A DNA stretch of 64,000 nt from Leishmania infantum JPCM5 (lineage: Eukaryota; Euglenozoa; Kinetoplastea; Trypanosomatida; Trypanosomatidae): NCBI RefSeq assembly GCF_000002875.2, contig NC_009414.2, forward strand, positions 659,001 to 723,000, read 5' to 3'. Numbering within the stretch: the stretch's first letter is position 1; every line of letters begins with the position of its first letter. Below are positions 1-10,199 of the stretch, piece after piece. Both the position numbers and the translations under genes were made by a program. Below the pieces are notes generated by a model that was not told the origin of the DNA, did not search any database, and worked only from the letters and a program-made list of their open reading frames with translations.

Positions 1-281
1 CCGTGCACCGCCACACAGTCCCGTACAACGACGCCGAGATGCTGAATATGCTGAACACGCTCTTTGACCGTCACGCGTCGCAAACTTCGAGTGCGAGCAA
101 GTTCAGCACGACCATGAAGGAATCCGTGAATGTGTGTCGCCTCAAGGACGTAACGCACTCCAGTGCTGAGGTGCTGCGCACCTTCGCTGACCAGGTGTCG
201 CGGAGAGTATCGGAGAGCAGCGTGGACGCCATGAAGATGATGGGGAGTATGTGGAGTAGTTGGTGGTCGCGCGGAGGATGA
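1..281 (+). CDS. 3' end of an unknown protein-coding gene (5' partial)
   Basis: The reading frame is open from the first complete codon at position 3 to a TGA at 279-281, giving the last 92 residues of a protein whose start lies upstream of the window. There is no credible ATG start: the first codon in frame is GTG inside ongoing coding sequence. The tail is rich in Ser and Met, has a predicted helical stretch (EVLRTFADQVSRRV) and ends with a Trp-containing segment (MWSSWWSRGG). I do not recognise the family. The frame has the GC-rich third positions of the other genes here, which supports it as real coding DNA. The following 1.5 kb is non-coding, as expected of a 3' untranslated region. Confidence 0.6.
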   Translation, partial: VHRHTVPYNDAEMLNMLNTLFDRHASQTSSASKFSTTMKESVNVCRLKDVTHSSAEVLRTFADQVSRRVSESSVDAMKMMGSMWSSWWSRGG

Positions 282-1822
282 CGGCAGTGGCGCGCATGTG
301 TGTCTTCGACGTGGAGAGCGCGTCTGCGCAGCAGAAGAAGGGGGGGGGCATAAAAAGGCTCGGGGGCATCAGGTTTGATGCACCAAAGGCTAGGGGACGT
401 GGAGGGGTGGGCACTATACCGCCGTACCCCTGCTCGTCATCTGACACCTCTCGGTTGCGTTGCCTTCCCGTGCGCCCGCCTGCAGGGTCGTTTCCACCGT
501 TCCCTTCTCTCGTGGTTGTTTCCTGCGACGTCCCCACGGACTTGCCGCTGAGGCCTGCAGGGGCGAGCGGGACACCCACAACGCCCAACATCGGCGTTTT
601 CGTTTCCTTCTTTTTTTTTTTTGAAAGGGTAGGGGCTTTGATGGTGATGGCATACACAGACAGACAGACACACACAGACAAACCCCACCTTCGTTGTTTT
701 CCCTCTATCAAAGACACACACACACACATCATTGCTGCTTCTCCTCTTCTCTCTTGTCTTTGTTCTCTTGGTCTCTCTCTCCTGTGAACCACACGCAGAC
801 GCTCTGTGGTGTTCACCTCAGACGAGTGCTGCCGACCATGCCCTCTTTTGCTTGTGGTCTTGGCCATCTGGTGGACGATATATACCTCGCTTCATCTGTT
901 TTTGTCGGCTTCATCTCCGTATCAATGTGTACGTGAATGTTCATTCGAAAGAACGAAGAGAAGAAAAGGGCTGAAAGACAGACGGACAGACACACACACA
1001 CACACACGCAAAAGGGGGTGAGGGCGTACAAGAGACATGCGCGCGGGCGACTGTGAAGGTCTCGTCATGGACTTCTTGTGCCCCGTAGAACCTCGCCACA
1101 TAGCTATTCTGCGGCGTGCTTCTACCGTCTAGGGCTTGCGGGAAGAGGACCAGACGCTGGCGCAACTACGCCTTTACCTCACTGTGTGTGTGGAGAGGAG
1201 TGTTGAAGCTGTTCGAGCGTCGCTGATGTACATAACTGCAGGCGTGATGGGTCTCCTGTCCCTCTTCATGCGTTTTTATCCCTACCTCTCCCCTGCTGTG
1301 ATCCTCTTCTGTGGCTCTCTATTCCACACCGATGCGCCCGTCAGCGGTCTGCCTCAGTGGCGCTGCCGTTCTTCGCTTCATTTTCCCTTTTTGCTTTCGT
1401 CATCTGTTCCACGAGGGAGTCTACGGTGACCATAGAAAGCATCACGCATAAACACGCATACGCCCACACCCACATAGAGGGAAAGCACCGTGCACGAGCC
1501 TACCGCGAGGGTCATCCTATTGCCGCTCTTGTCATATCCGTGCCACATTCATAGATAAACGCTTCACGCGCACAAACCGGCCGGCTCGCAGTCTTGATCT
1601 GCTTGCCTGTCGCGGCAGTGCATCAACGTTCTGCATGCACACATAAGCATTCATAGAAGGTTACCAAGAAAGGCAACTCGAGCGCGTCACGAGTGTTGCC
1701 GTTGGCCCTGCCACACCACCGGTGTCTCCGACTTTGTCAAGCTCATCGCGGCACCGCCACATTGATTCTCTACTTCCCTCTCCTCCCCCCTTCCCCGGCC
1801 CCCGTCACCTGCTCCGGCATCC
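282..1822 (+). other. Intergenic region: 3' UTR, low-complexity tracts, splice leader region of next gene
   Basis: No credible gene is visible. The stretch holds a G run near 340-348, a T run at 609-622, imperfect (CA/CAGA) microsatellites at about 653-730 and 985-1008, and pyrimidine-rich DNA. The last pyrimidine tract (1761-1800) comes just before the next ATG without an intervening AG, so the spliced-leader acceptor is probably further upstream and cannot be fixed by eye. Confidence 0.6.
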
Positions 1823-3445
1823 ATGACGTCTCTGGCTGGCGGCACCATCACCGTCACCGTGCCGAGTTTTGTAACGGTGACGTTGACACCGGCACCGGAC
1901 ATCAACGTGAGGGGCGCCTCCACGGCGCCAGGATCACCTTTCGCAGAGGTGAGGCCCAAGACGCTGCGTGTGCCAATCACCGCCTCGATGACGGTGCGTG
2001 AGCTGGCCAAGGGTGCCATGATGCGCTACATACTCTCCCTGCGTCGTACTGCGAAGGAGGCGGACGCTGTCGTGCGTCGGCTCTGCCGCTCTGGGATCGC
2101 CGTCACAGATGTGTACGTTTTGGTCCCCAGCAACGCCGCGCGGTCGATCACGCTCGAGGATGACGAGACAGGCAACGGCGGCAGGACCGGCGAGCCGCCC
2201 GCTCACATGATCGAGCTTCTCTCCAACGACTGCGTGGTGCAGGTGGTGCAGGTGATGAAGGAGACAGTGCACATGCGCTTCCGTGCGGGAAACGGTGCTT
2301 CAGCGAAGAAGAGGGAATCCTCGTCGGTGCAGGCGGCTGCTGCCACAGAAGTGCAGAGCACCGAGGAGACGTTCAACTCAATCAGCATCGCTGCACCACT
2401 TGCTGTTGTTGCCGTCAGTGGCGCTGCCTGTGACGGCCCAACCCTGCCTAGTGGAGACGAGCCTATAAAGAACGCAGCGGCTTTCGGCTGTGCCTCGGAC
2501 GCGGTCTCAGACACTGCCCAAGAGAGCAGCAGCACGCCGGTCGCTGCTAGGCAGAGCAGCAAGAAGACGGCGCACAACGTCGACAGCACCGGGGCGGACA
2601 GCAGCTCGGAAGAGGAGGAGGAAAAAGAAGCGTGGCAGGACATTGCGCGGTCGATTGCGACGCTGCGCGAACGCGAGGCGCAACGCATTCGATGGGGCCC
2701 AGCTGCGCACAAGCACTTCGCCGCCAACTACGTGTCAAGCCCAGAGAAGATTATGATTGGCCGGTTCAAGTGCGGCCGACGCCCACCGCCGGTGGTGCAG
2801 CTGCATCCCACGCAAACCTCGTCCTCGGCATCGTCGCAGGGCTCCGTGTCTGAAGTGCCGTCGCCGAGGTCTTCGGGGGACAGCAGAGGCACCACCGAAA
2901 CCGGCGGTGACCGTCGGCCACCGCGACCGGTGATCGCTCAAGAGGGCAGCTCCAAAGAACATCTCCGGTGCCAGCGACACGAGGCCAGGCAATCGCCACA
3001 ACTTCCCAGCAAGCATTACCGCTGCGACACTTACTCTTATCCGCGCAGCGAGAGCAGCAGCATCAAGCGCGCGCACGAGGTGTTGACCCCGTCCGCCGCG
3101 ACGGAGTCCCAGCACCTCCAGGTTACAGCTGCCCCATCAGTTCCCGCTGTTGAGGAGATGCACGTAGCGACTGAAGTGACGACAGCGGAGCGACAGCAAG
3201 TATCCCCCAGTAGCGCGCGACAGGATGCTCTTCTCTGCTCCACGGAGACCCCGGTGGACGCTGCAGCGCGCTTCGGCACGCCGCCTGGGGCCCCCAGAAC
3301 CGTTGCGAAGCCGGCTGTAGCGGTTGTGGCTCGCCAGCTCAGCTTTGACGACGACGGCGACACCGCCCCGAAGCGCAGCCCGGCAGTGGCCGATTACTCA
3401 GCCGTTACCCCACTAGGCGGTGTACGGCGCGTGATTCAGGGGTAG
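1823..3445 (+). CDS. Hypothetical protein with Par3-NTD-like (ubiquitin-like) N-terminal domain
   Basis: This is a 540-residue protein. The ATG at 1823 starts the beta-rich segment TITVTVPSF. Residues about 1-155 look like one folded domain: an early strand pair, then LRVPITASMTVRELAKGAMM followed by YILSLRR (strand, then helix), VTDVYVLVP, and an acidic stretch ending in ELLSNDCVVQVVQVMKE. This order resembles the PB1/ubiquitin-like N-terminal oligomerisation domain of Par3 (strand, 'basic helix + RY', 'leDddi...V.D'), but the similarity is weak and judged by eye. From about residue 155 to the C-terminus the protein is low-complexity (Ser, Ala, Glu), with an acidic run (SSEEEEEKE) and a short conserved-looking patch IRWGPAAHKHFAANYVSS near residues 290-310. 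No catalytic motif is seen. A scaffold or cytoskeletal role is inference only. Confidence 0.75.
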   Translation: MTSLAGGTITVTVPSFVTVTLTPAPDINVRGASTAPGSPFAEVRPKTLRVPITASMTVRELAKGAMMRYILSLRRTAKEADAVVRRLCRSGIAVTDVYVLVPSNAARSITLEDDETGNGGRTGEPPAHMIELLSNDCVVQVVQVMKETVHMRFRAGNGASAKKRESSSVQAAAATEVQSTEETFNSISIAAPLAVVAVSGAACDGPTLPSGDEPIKNAAAFGCASDAVSDTAQESSSTPVAARQSSKKTAHNVDSTGADSSSEEEEEKEAWQDIARSIATLREREAQRIRWGPAAHKHFAANYVSSPEKIMIGRFKCGRRPPPVVQLHPTQTSSSASSQGSVSEVPSPRSSGDSRGTTETGGDRRPPRPVIAQEGSSKEHLRCQRHEARQSPQLPSKHYRCDTYSYPRSESSSIKRAHEVLTPSAATESQHLQVTAAPSVPAVEEMHVATEVTTAERQQVSPSSARQDALLCSTETPVDAAARFGTPPGAPRTVAKPAVAVVARQLSFDDDGDTAPKRSPAVADYSAVTPLGGVRRVIQG

Positions 3446-4810
3446 AAGCAATGATGCGTGAGCGGGGGGCATTGGTACTGTAGCGAAGCGTTTCGCAGGC
3501 TTTTGTTTCCCTTGCCCCCTTCGTTCTTGTCGTGCCTCGACTTGCTCAGGCTTGGCGCAGGTCTTTCGGCTCACATCAAACGATTTCGTCCCAACTGCCT
3601 TCGTCTTTTTCACCCCACTCTCCCCTTTCCTGCGCGGGCTTTGCCTAGGTTGACCTGTGCACCGTGTGTGCAAGTCCCTGCACATAAGGTATCCACGCGT
3701 GTGCCGACGCGCTGCCTTCTGTTTGCCTCCTCCGTTTTATCTGTAGAGGGTGTCGTGCCGCTTCGCCGCCGACCTCGACGGCTCTTCCATTGCGATCGGC
3801 TTGCCGATGTGTTGTGTACGCGTTTCGCTTTTTATGGAGTCGTGAGAGGTGTGCCCGCACATGACGTCAACCCCCCAACCGACCGGGCGACATGTTTTTC
3901 TCCGGTGACCGTCTTGTGGCGGTGCTGGCACAGGAATGAGCGAAATATGCGACTAAAGAAAAAAGAAAAAAACACACAAAGCCTAAGCTGCGCTGCGGAC
4001 CGCTCCATTCGTCTTTGGGTGGAACGATGAGGGAGAGCAGATCAAGCCTTCATGGCGGTGCGCGCGCCGCGCCTGTCTTTCCTTCTATGTGCCTTTGCCC
4101 TCTCTGGTCGGAGGAGCTGCGCACAGGCGTCTTCCGTGAAGGGATGGCGGGCGTGCACACGCGACTACGGACACTGCCCACAAGCATCGTGCCGCTACGC
4201 TGAGGTTCTTGGAGGCGACGCCGGCTGCTTTCCACAGGCTGAGGAAGGATGCGCATTATTCGCCACACTGTGAAAAAGAAGAGGGTGGGGGGGGTGCGAC
4301 ACGTCTAGCTGCAACGCGATACACGCCACTCCACATGTGGGTGGGGACTGACCACGTCATCGATCTGCGCATTGGTTTCTTCTAGCGAATCTTCTCGCCT
4401 CCGATCACCCATCTTCTACACTTTATAAGGCCCCCCCCCCGCATACGCAGGCACACCCGTACAGTTACGCGTACAGGCGAGCGTGGCAAAGTAGATCATA
4501 GAAAGGCAGTCATTGAAGATCGAGCCACTGACCGGCGTGTGCGTGTGCGCCTGCGGATGAGGGCAACTCCAACTTGGGAGAGCGCACACACAGGCACGCG
4601 CACACGTATCCATAGATACGCAAGTGGAGCAGCAGCTCGCGGCACCATTGTGGCCGCCACCATTCTCAGACGTCAGCAGACCTTCTAAGCAAGGCGCTAC
4701 AGCACGCACCACTCGCACACGAGCAATCAGTGAAAACAAAACCGAAGCACGGTGCCTTTGGCGGTTTCACTGCTTGCTAATCAGAAGTTTCCTCATTGAA
4801 CGCCAGCCCC
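3446..4810 (+). other. Intergenic region: 3' UTR and pyrimidine-rich leader
   Basis: No gene is recognisable. Pyrimidine-rich DNA dominates at 3495-3640. An A-rich patch lies at about 3953-3980, a plausible polyadenylation area, and a C run lies at 4431-4440. Short AG-ended tracts before 4811 give several possible trans-splice acceptors. Confidence 0.55.
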
Positions 4811-7800
4811 ATGGCTGTTTCGCGCCAGTGCGTCCGCATCTCGCTCTTTCAGTGCGCGCCGCTCTCCGATACCAGCGTCCACCAAGCGCGTCGTGCATCT
4901 CAGGCGGACGGGAAGCCTGAGGCCAAGCAGCCTCTGTTTCGCAGCCGCTCGGCCGACTACCGTGGTGATGTGCTGATCCCCTTGGCATCCATCGCCTCGT
5001 CGTCTCTGCAGTCGGTGGATCAGAAAACGGAAACCGTGAAGCTCCACCAGCTTCGTGACGGGCTTGAAGGCCGTTTATCGACTTACTGTATACTGCATGT
5101 GCCGGCTTCTCGCACAAGGTCGTTTGTAGAGGAGCACCGGCTCAGTCCGTTGTCTGTGTCACTGACGCCGCCTGCTGCCGGGCCGAGCGCGCCAGAGGAC
5201 GTGCAACTAATCTTGGCCGCCGATGAGGAGCAGAGCAGAAGCAGATGTGAAGGGGCACCGGTGTGCCTCCCCGGCGAGGCGCAGTTCCGCTGTTGCGCTA
5301 GCTGCTCCTCTTCGGTGGTCGCAGAGGCAGCGGCAATCTCGAGCAAAGCCCCGACTGTACTAGGCGCCTCATCTGCGCCGCCTGAAGCTGCGTCTAACAC
5401 CACCTCTAACGCACCATGGATTTGCATCAACCAACTGCAGCGCATGATGGCTCGTAGCAGCGACGCGACTTCGCAGACGCCGTCGTCGTCATCGCTGCAG
5501 TCATGCTTCGCGCCTCCAGCGACTTCTCTACCCATGCGGTCCGCGGAAGAGTGGATGCTGCAGCAGCATGATTCCACCGATGTGTTTCTCACCTCTTCCG
5601 AGGCTGAGTCTGTGGGTGCCGTGGATGCAGAGGATGATGGCGCAGAAGGCGAGGTGGAGGGCGGGGCGTGCTACGCGGCCTTTTTCAGTCTAACGATGCT
5701 TCCTGCAGCTGAGCGGGCAAAGCGCCTCATGCTAAGCCTCGCGCGATCGTCGGCACCCGCAGCAGGAGCGACGACATCCAAGTCTCCTACTGTATTCACG
5801 GTGCGCACACACCACCACACGCTTCGCATCGGTCTGCCACTGCCGACGTCGATCGGCAAGGCTGATCCATCTAAGACGCTGCAGAGTCCACTGACCCTGC
5901 GCGAGGCCATCATAGACCGCTTACGCTTGCAGCGCCGCGTTCGCGTTGAGCGTCTCCTTGATACTAAGACGGGGGCGGCTGTGCTGCCGTGCGAGAGTGC
6001 ACCGACGCTTCTAGCTGCACAGGTTGTGTCGCTGGAGGTCGAATGCAGAGCTTCTCTGGCTGCACGAAGCAAGCAGGAGGAAGGGCTCACGCAGCGACTG
6101 GCTCCTCGATCGCCGTTGGAAGCGCAGCAACAGTCCTCTTCTACACCGACCAGTGCCAGAGCCGGTGGCCCAAGCACAGAGACTGCATCCGACCTCTTGG
6201 ACCACCTGGCCAGCCTTCGCGCGCACCATCACGGTGATCAATACTACTACGATGACGTCGATGCCTACGGCTGGGCGGAGCGGCGTACGCTTATCTCGCC
6301 AAGCGAGCTTGCGAGCGAGTCAGAGCTACGGCTGACCTTCACAGATAGTCGAGGCCCCAGTCAGATGCCGCGGTACTCCTCGACGCGTCCTTCAACTGCT
6401 TCGTCCGGTGCTGCATCGTCTGTGGTGTCGCTGTTCGCAGACAGCAGCAATTCTCACCGCGCGCAACGGCCGCAGGACGATGACCTATGCGCTGTGCAGA
6501 CAGGGCCACCTGACGGTGTAGGGGTCACCGGCAGCTCAGCAGGAACGGAGCTCCCCATGAGCACGGAAAATGGCACCAATCTTCACGAGCAATACCACAA
6601 CCGAGGCAGCAAGGCTTCCGGTGACCAGTGCGGCTCCACAGTCTTCTCCTCCATGAACGGAGAGGAGGCGACGGCGCCGCTGTCGCCCGTGCAGGGCAAA
6701 CTCGTGGGGCTGCGCGACTCCCTGTGCGACATGAACGACGTATTCATCTACGAGGATGAGGAGACGGTTGTAGACGTCGATGCTGTAGGCACCGGGGGCA
6801 GAGGTGATGGGATCAGCGGTAACCAGCGGCAGGAGCGGCGCAGCTCCCTGGTGTGGAGCACACCCGTCGCCCGCGGTTCCGGCGCGGGCAGGATGCTCAG
6901 CGATACAGGTTTCAGTGCAACGCCTTTGATATACCGGACGAGCGCACGGCTCTCCCTGTCACCCCCCACATCACCGGTAGCCGTGCCCGGCAAAGCAGCG
7001 ACGACCGCGATGAACGAGCAACCCACGCAGCGGATGATCTTCGCGACCTCGCCTTCCTCCACTGCATCGCTTTTCCGGTCGCTTCACAGCGGCACGTCTG
7101 TCGAGAACGAGGGGGTGACTGCATTTGGCAGCGGTGATGACGGCGACGTGACGAGCGCGGGCGAGGCGCACGACGGCGATGTGGCAGAGCAAGGTGCGGG
7201 CGATGCCATACATAAATTCCTCATGTCTGTGGTGAGAGCCTCCGCTGCATCTCCAGCTTCCGCCTCCTCGGCGATGTCAACCACCGACAGCAGCATTGCC
7301 TCCGCCCCACACAGCAGTAACATGAGCAGCAGCAGTCTTGCAAGAAGCGATCATCCATCGACGCCGTCTTGCGAGGCGACACCGTCTGTGCGACGCGAGG
7401 GTGCGGCGGCCTCAAGCGGAGAAATGCTAGTGGCACCACTGTCTCTCGTAGACAGCGCTTCGGCATCTGCTTTGCCGTCGCCTTCCCCGCATAAGACGGG
7501 GCATGCAGCTGCACCAGCGCATCCGGACGAGCAGACGACGCTCATCGCGCCCTGCTCCACTCCGCCGCCGTCGAGACGCTGCACCTCTGAGCATGAGTTT
7601 CGCAGCTACCTCCACAGCCTGAACCCTCTTGCCACCCAGAACGGCAGTGAGCGTGCAAGTCAAGGAGCGCCGCTGGTGGACGCCCAGAGATCCACCGATG
7701 GATGGAATGCCCAAAATGGCGAGAAAGCGGTGTGTCACGGTCATGATGGTGGCATCTCTAGCGAACGAAAGCGTGCGCGCGGGCGGGAGACGATGGCCCT

Positions 7801-8629
7801 GGATTCGACCGATGCCCGTCCGATGGCGGTGCTGAGGGGCGAAGGAGAACATGCGGTGACATTGTTCTCCTCCTCGACCTCTGCAGGTGGCATCGAAGAC
7901 GACCACTCCACCAATAGCTCCATCTCGACGCCGTCGACCACCGTCGCCATCAGAGCTGTGCGCATGCGCTCTCCGATCATCTTATCACCAGGTGAGCTAA
8001 GCCGCATGGCGCTCAACATGGCCGCCTCCGACGCGATCCAGATACGGTCATCTTACATGAGGCACCCCTTGGCACGCACTGTGGAGCTCGATCTCGACGA
8101 CGCTTCCGAGGTCTCTGAGGACATGCTCAGTCATTACGACTATGGCGGCTACATTGCGTCGTACACGGCGCCCGGCAGCGACGGCCGGGAGGACCTCGAC
8201 CGCGACGATGGACGGGGCCACGGCTCCCGGCACTCCTCCACCTGTCGTTCTCACATGGCGAGGCCGACACAGCACTGTCAAAGTATGGTGTTGCAGCCCG
8301 TGTCGCAGTCGTCTCGTCGGCAGGGTGCTGCTCCGCTAGTTGCTGCGACGACCACAGAAGAAGCGACGGCGACGATGGATCCTGCACACCACCTGGACGG
8401 CACAACGCGCCGTCGCTCTTTGTCGTTCCCCGCACCAGGCCTGGAAACGTGGATCCGCCTCACCGACGATGACAGCGGCGGCACGGAGAGTGGCGCAGAC
8501 CACCACATGCTGTTGACGCAGCAGGCGATCCCTGCGCACACCACACGCAGTACCTCCTCTGCGGAGAGTGACGGGGGCGGCAGCGCAAGCGACGAAGACA
8601 ACAACGAGCGCGACGCCGATCACACCTAG
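4811..8629 (+). CDS. Large Ser-rich hypothetical protein with C2-like N-terminus
   Basis: This is a 1272-residue protein. The open frame extends upstream only to a TTG; the first ATG (4811, MAVSRQCVRISLF) is the likely start. Residues about 5-110 alternate strand-like segments (VRISLFQCAPL, DVLIPLASI, ETVKLHQL, GRLSTYCILHVPA) in the pattern of a C2 domain, a membrane- or protein-binding beta sandwich; no Ca-binding Asp set is clear. A second ordered stretch lies at about residues 330-415 (TVFTVRTHHHTLRIGLPLP through VVSLEVECRA), with a helix and strands that might be a ubiquitin-like or C2-like fold. The rest is low-complexity Ser/Ala/Thr/Asp, as is common in Leishmania. There is no enzyme motif, signal peptide or membrane segment. 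Function unknown. Confidence 0.8.
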   Translation: MAVSRQCVRISLFQCAPLSDTSVHQARRASQADGKPEAKQPLFRSRSADYRGDVLIPLASIASSSLQSVDQKTETVKLHQLRDGLEGRLSTYCILHVPASRTRSFVEEHRLSPLSVSLTPPAAGPSAPEDVQLILAADEEQSRSRCEGAPVCLPGEAQFRCCASCSSSVVAEAAAISSKAPTVLGASSAPPEAASNTTSNAPWICINQLQRMMARSSDATSQTPSSSSLQSCFAPPATSLPMRSAEEWMLQQHDSTDVFLTSSEAESVGAVDAEDDGAEGEVEGGACYAAFFSLTMLPAAERAKRLMLSLARSSAPAAGATTSKSPTVFTVRTHHHTLRIGLPLPTSIGKADPSKTLQSPLTLREAIIDRLRLQRRVRVERLLDTKTGAAVLPCESAPTLLAAQVVSLEVECRASLAARSKQEEGLTQRLAPRSPLEAQQQSSSTPTSARAGGPSTETASDLLDHLASLRAHHHGDQYYYDDVDAYGWAERRTLISPSELASESELRLTFTDSRGPSQMPRYSSTRPSTASSGAASSVVSLFADSSNSHRAQRPQDDDLCAVQTGPPDGVGVTGSSAGTELPMSTENGTNLHEQYHNRGSKASGDQCGSTVFSSMNGEEATAPLSPVQGKLVGLRDSLCDMNDVFIYEDEETVVDVDAVGTGGRGDGISGNQRQERRSSLVWSTPVARGSGAGRMLSDTGFSATPLIYRTSARLSLSPPTSPVAVPGKAATTAMNEQPTQRMIFATSPSSTASLFRSLHSGTSVENEGVTAFGSGDDGDVTSAGEAHDGDVAEQGAGDAIHKFLMSVVRASAASPASASSAMSTTDSSIASAPHSSNMSSSSLARSDHPSTPSCEATPSVRREGAAASSGEMLVAPLSLVDSASASALPSPSPHKTGHAAAPAHPDEQTTLIAPCSTPPPSRRCTSEHEFRSYLHSLNPLATQNGSERASQGAPLVDAQRSTDGWNAQNGEKAVCHGHDGGISSERKRARGRETMALDSTDARPMAVLRGEGEHAVTLFSSSTSAGGIEDDHSTNSSISTPSTTVAIRAVRMRSPIILSPGELSRMALNMAASDAIQIRSSYMRHPLARTVELDLDDASEVSEDMLSHYDYGGYIASYTAPGSDGREDLDRDDGRGHGSRHSSTCRSHMARPTQHCQSMVLQPVSQSSRRQGAAPLVAATTTEEATATMDPAHHLDGTTRRRSLSFPAPGLETWIRLTDDDSGGTESGADHHMLLTQQAIPAHTTRSTSSAESDGGGSASDEDNNERDADHT

Positions 8630-8763
8630 GTGCGGGCTTTGCGGCCCCCGCAGATGCAGGTGGTTAAGAGGCATGGCGAGAGAACGAAACGCTGGCGCTT
8701 CATTTTGCTGCTTTGCATGTTCTCGTCCTGATGCCGGAGGACCACACCTCGGCGCATCGTATC

Positions 8764-9312
8764 CTCAGGGTCTAGTGCACCCCGACTCTGTGTGGGGAGG
8801 AAGCCAGGCGAGCCCCCTTATCTCTGCCGACGCCGAGCTACCTCTGGTGGTAACATGGTCAAGTACTTATGGCGTAGGGCGTGGTGAGAGTGGTGTAGCG
8901 CTGCTGATATTGGAGGTCAGGTCCTGGCTGACGTTGCGTCGGAGCGGCCTGCGGCAGCGAGCACGTTTGCACCACCCACATGATGGGCAGGGTGTCAGCG
9001 TGGCTTGAGCGTACCTCACCCGGCCCTCGCACTGCCCACTGGTGTGGGGAGCCTGCGCCACGGCGAGGGGGATGCACCAGGGGTGGCGACCGGCATGATG
9101 TGAGCGGCTGTGAGGCGGCCTGTGGAGCGAGAGACGGCTAGAGCTTGATGCAGAGGCCGTGTGCAGATGACTGACTCGGCGCATAGCTCTAAAGCATGTG
9201 TCTAAGGCTGCTTCGCACGGTGCGACGGGCCTGTGGCAGGGCCGGGGGCCGAGTGGAGTGTGGCTCATGCTCTGTGATGGAGAATGGACATGATGGGTGG
9301 AAAAAACAAAAT
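8764..9312 (+). mobile_element. Candidate SIDER2 short interspersed degenerate retroposon in a 3' UTR
   Basis: A 549-base block differs sharply in composition from the surrounding pyrimidine-rich spacer and ends in an A-rich tail (ggtggaaaaaacaaaa at 9297-9312), as a retroposon would. Its length matches the roughly 0.55 kb of Leishmania SIDER2 elements, and its place between a stop codon and the next gene's leader fits their usual 3' UTR location. Several stretches (for example gatgggcagggtgtcagcgt, gatgcaccaggggtggcga and gtgaggcggcctgtggagcg) match what I remember of SIDER2 copies. This was recalled, not aligned. The ends are approximate. SIDER2 elements are known to destabilise mRNAs, so the upstream 1272-residue gene might be regulated this way. 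Confidence 0.5.
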
Positions 9313-9608
9313 TTCTCTTCTCCCGCGTTAAGAAGCGCATGGCCGGTGTGCCATCCAGTGCGGAGAGGCAAAGTAATCGAGGAAGAATGGACATCGTGTG
9401 ATTCCCTGATGGGGTGCGCCTGCTCCTGTGTATGCGGCTGAAGCAAGTAGCGAGTGCACCTGAGAATACCCCCCCCCGTCGCGTATTAAGCGTGCAAGTG
9501 ACCCGCGGGGCCCATCTATGGCGCCGGTTCGATGAGACATGCAGGCCCGTTCTTCCGCCGCGGGAGAACGGTGGGGTGAGTCGTTGTATTTGTTGAGGCG
9601 TCGTGAAC

Positions 9609-9672
9609 TTCTCTCTCCACCTACTGTCTCCGTCTCTCTCTCTCTCCGTGATTGTATGCGTCCTCCTTCCAG
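9609..9672 (+). promoter_or_regulatory. Predicted spliced-leader trans-splice acceptor
   Basis: A long pyrimidine tract with repeated tctctc ends in ccttccag, and the AG at 9671-9672 is the first one after it. This is the classical trypanosomatid acceptor layout and lies about 170 bases upstream of the ATG at 9843. Confidence 0.6.
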
Positions 9673-9842
9673 CTAAGATTTGGCTCTTCCATCACCTGTC
9701 TTGCTTCCCTTGTACGCTCTGGTGGCATCCTTGCACCAACGAGCTGTTCCATCTCTGGACAAGTACAGGGGGATTGGCACACATATGTGTAGAGAGAAAC
9801 CGTGCATGTAGACCAGATAGCGGTGGAGGGTAGCGTGGTAGA

Positions 9843-10199
9843 ATGAAAAAGTACATTGGCCGACAGCTGCGGCCATCGCAGCTCGCCGCGGAGCTGCTGC
9901 CGCCTGACCAAATGTGGTGCACGGTGTGTCACCAAGCCGTCGAGCGACGGCGCTTCCGCGAGCACGCCGCTATGCTGGGCCACCGACTTGGCCGGAAGAA
10001 GATGAACAAGCTGAAGTACGTGTCGCTCAGCATGTGGGAGCGGCATCGCGGTGCCTCCTTAGACAATGAAAGTGCGCATGAGGGCAGCATTGAGCAAGAG
10101 TTCGCGCGCTATCAAGCCGATCAGCGTCGCCGCGAGCAGGTGTCGGTGGCGGCCGCGTGGGGCCCGTCGCGCCCACCGTCGCGCGGAGATTTGTTTTAG
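9843..10199 (+). CDS. Small U1/matrin-like C2H2 zinc-finger protein
   Basis: This is a 118-residue basic protein starting at the ATG at 9843. It contains one zinc finger with ligands C26, C29, H41 and H47 (WCTVC...H-x5-H). This long His spacing is typical of U1-type/matrin fingers, which bind RNA or structured nucleic acid. The finger is followed by a basic stretch (HRLGRKKMNKLKYVSLSMWE) and a charged tail containing RYQADQRRREQ. Proteins of this size and layout are often nuclear RNA-binding or spliceosomal factors, but the exact orthologue is not recognised. The gene sits alone between two spacers, with a strong predicted trans-splice acceptor upstream. The short frame has clear coding bias and no competing reading on either strand. 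Confidence 0.8.
   Translation: MKKYIGRQLRPSQLAAELLPPDQMWCTVCHQAVERRRFREHAAMLGHRLGRKKMNKLKYVSLSMWERHRGASLDNESAHEGSIEQEFARYQADQRRREQVSVAAAWGPSRPPSRGDLF

Larger units (their letters stand above)
8630..9842 (+). other. Intergenic region carrying a candidate SIDER2 and a clear splice leader tract
   Basis: The first part is the 3' UTR of the upstream gene. About 550 bases of purine-balanced, non-coding DNA (listed separately as a candidate SIDER2) interrupt the usual pyrimidine-rich composition. A C run at 9472-9478 and the pyrimidine tract preceding the gene at 9843 follow. Confidence 0.6.
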
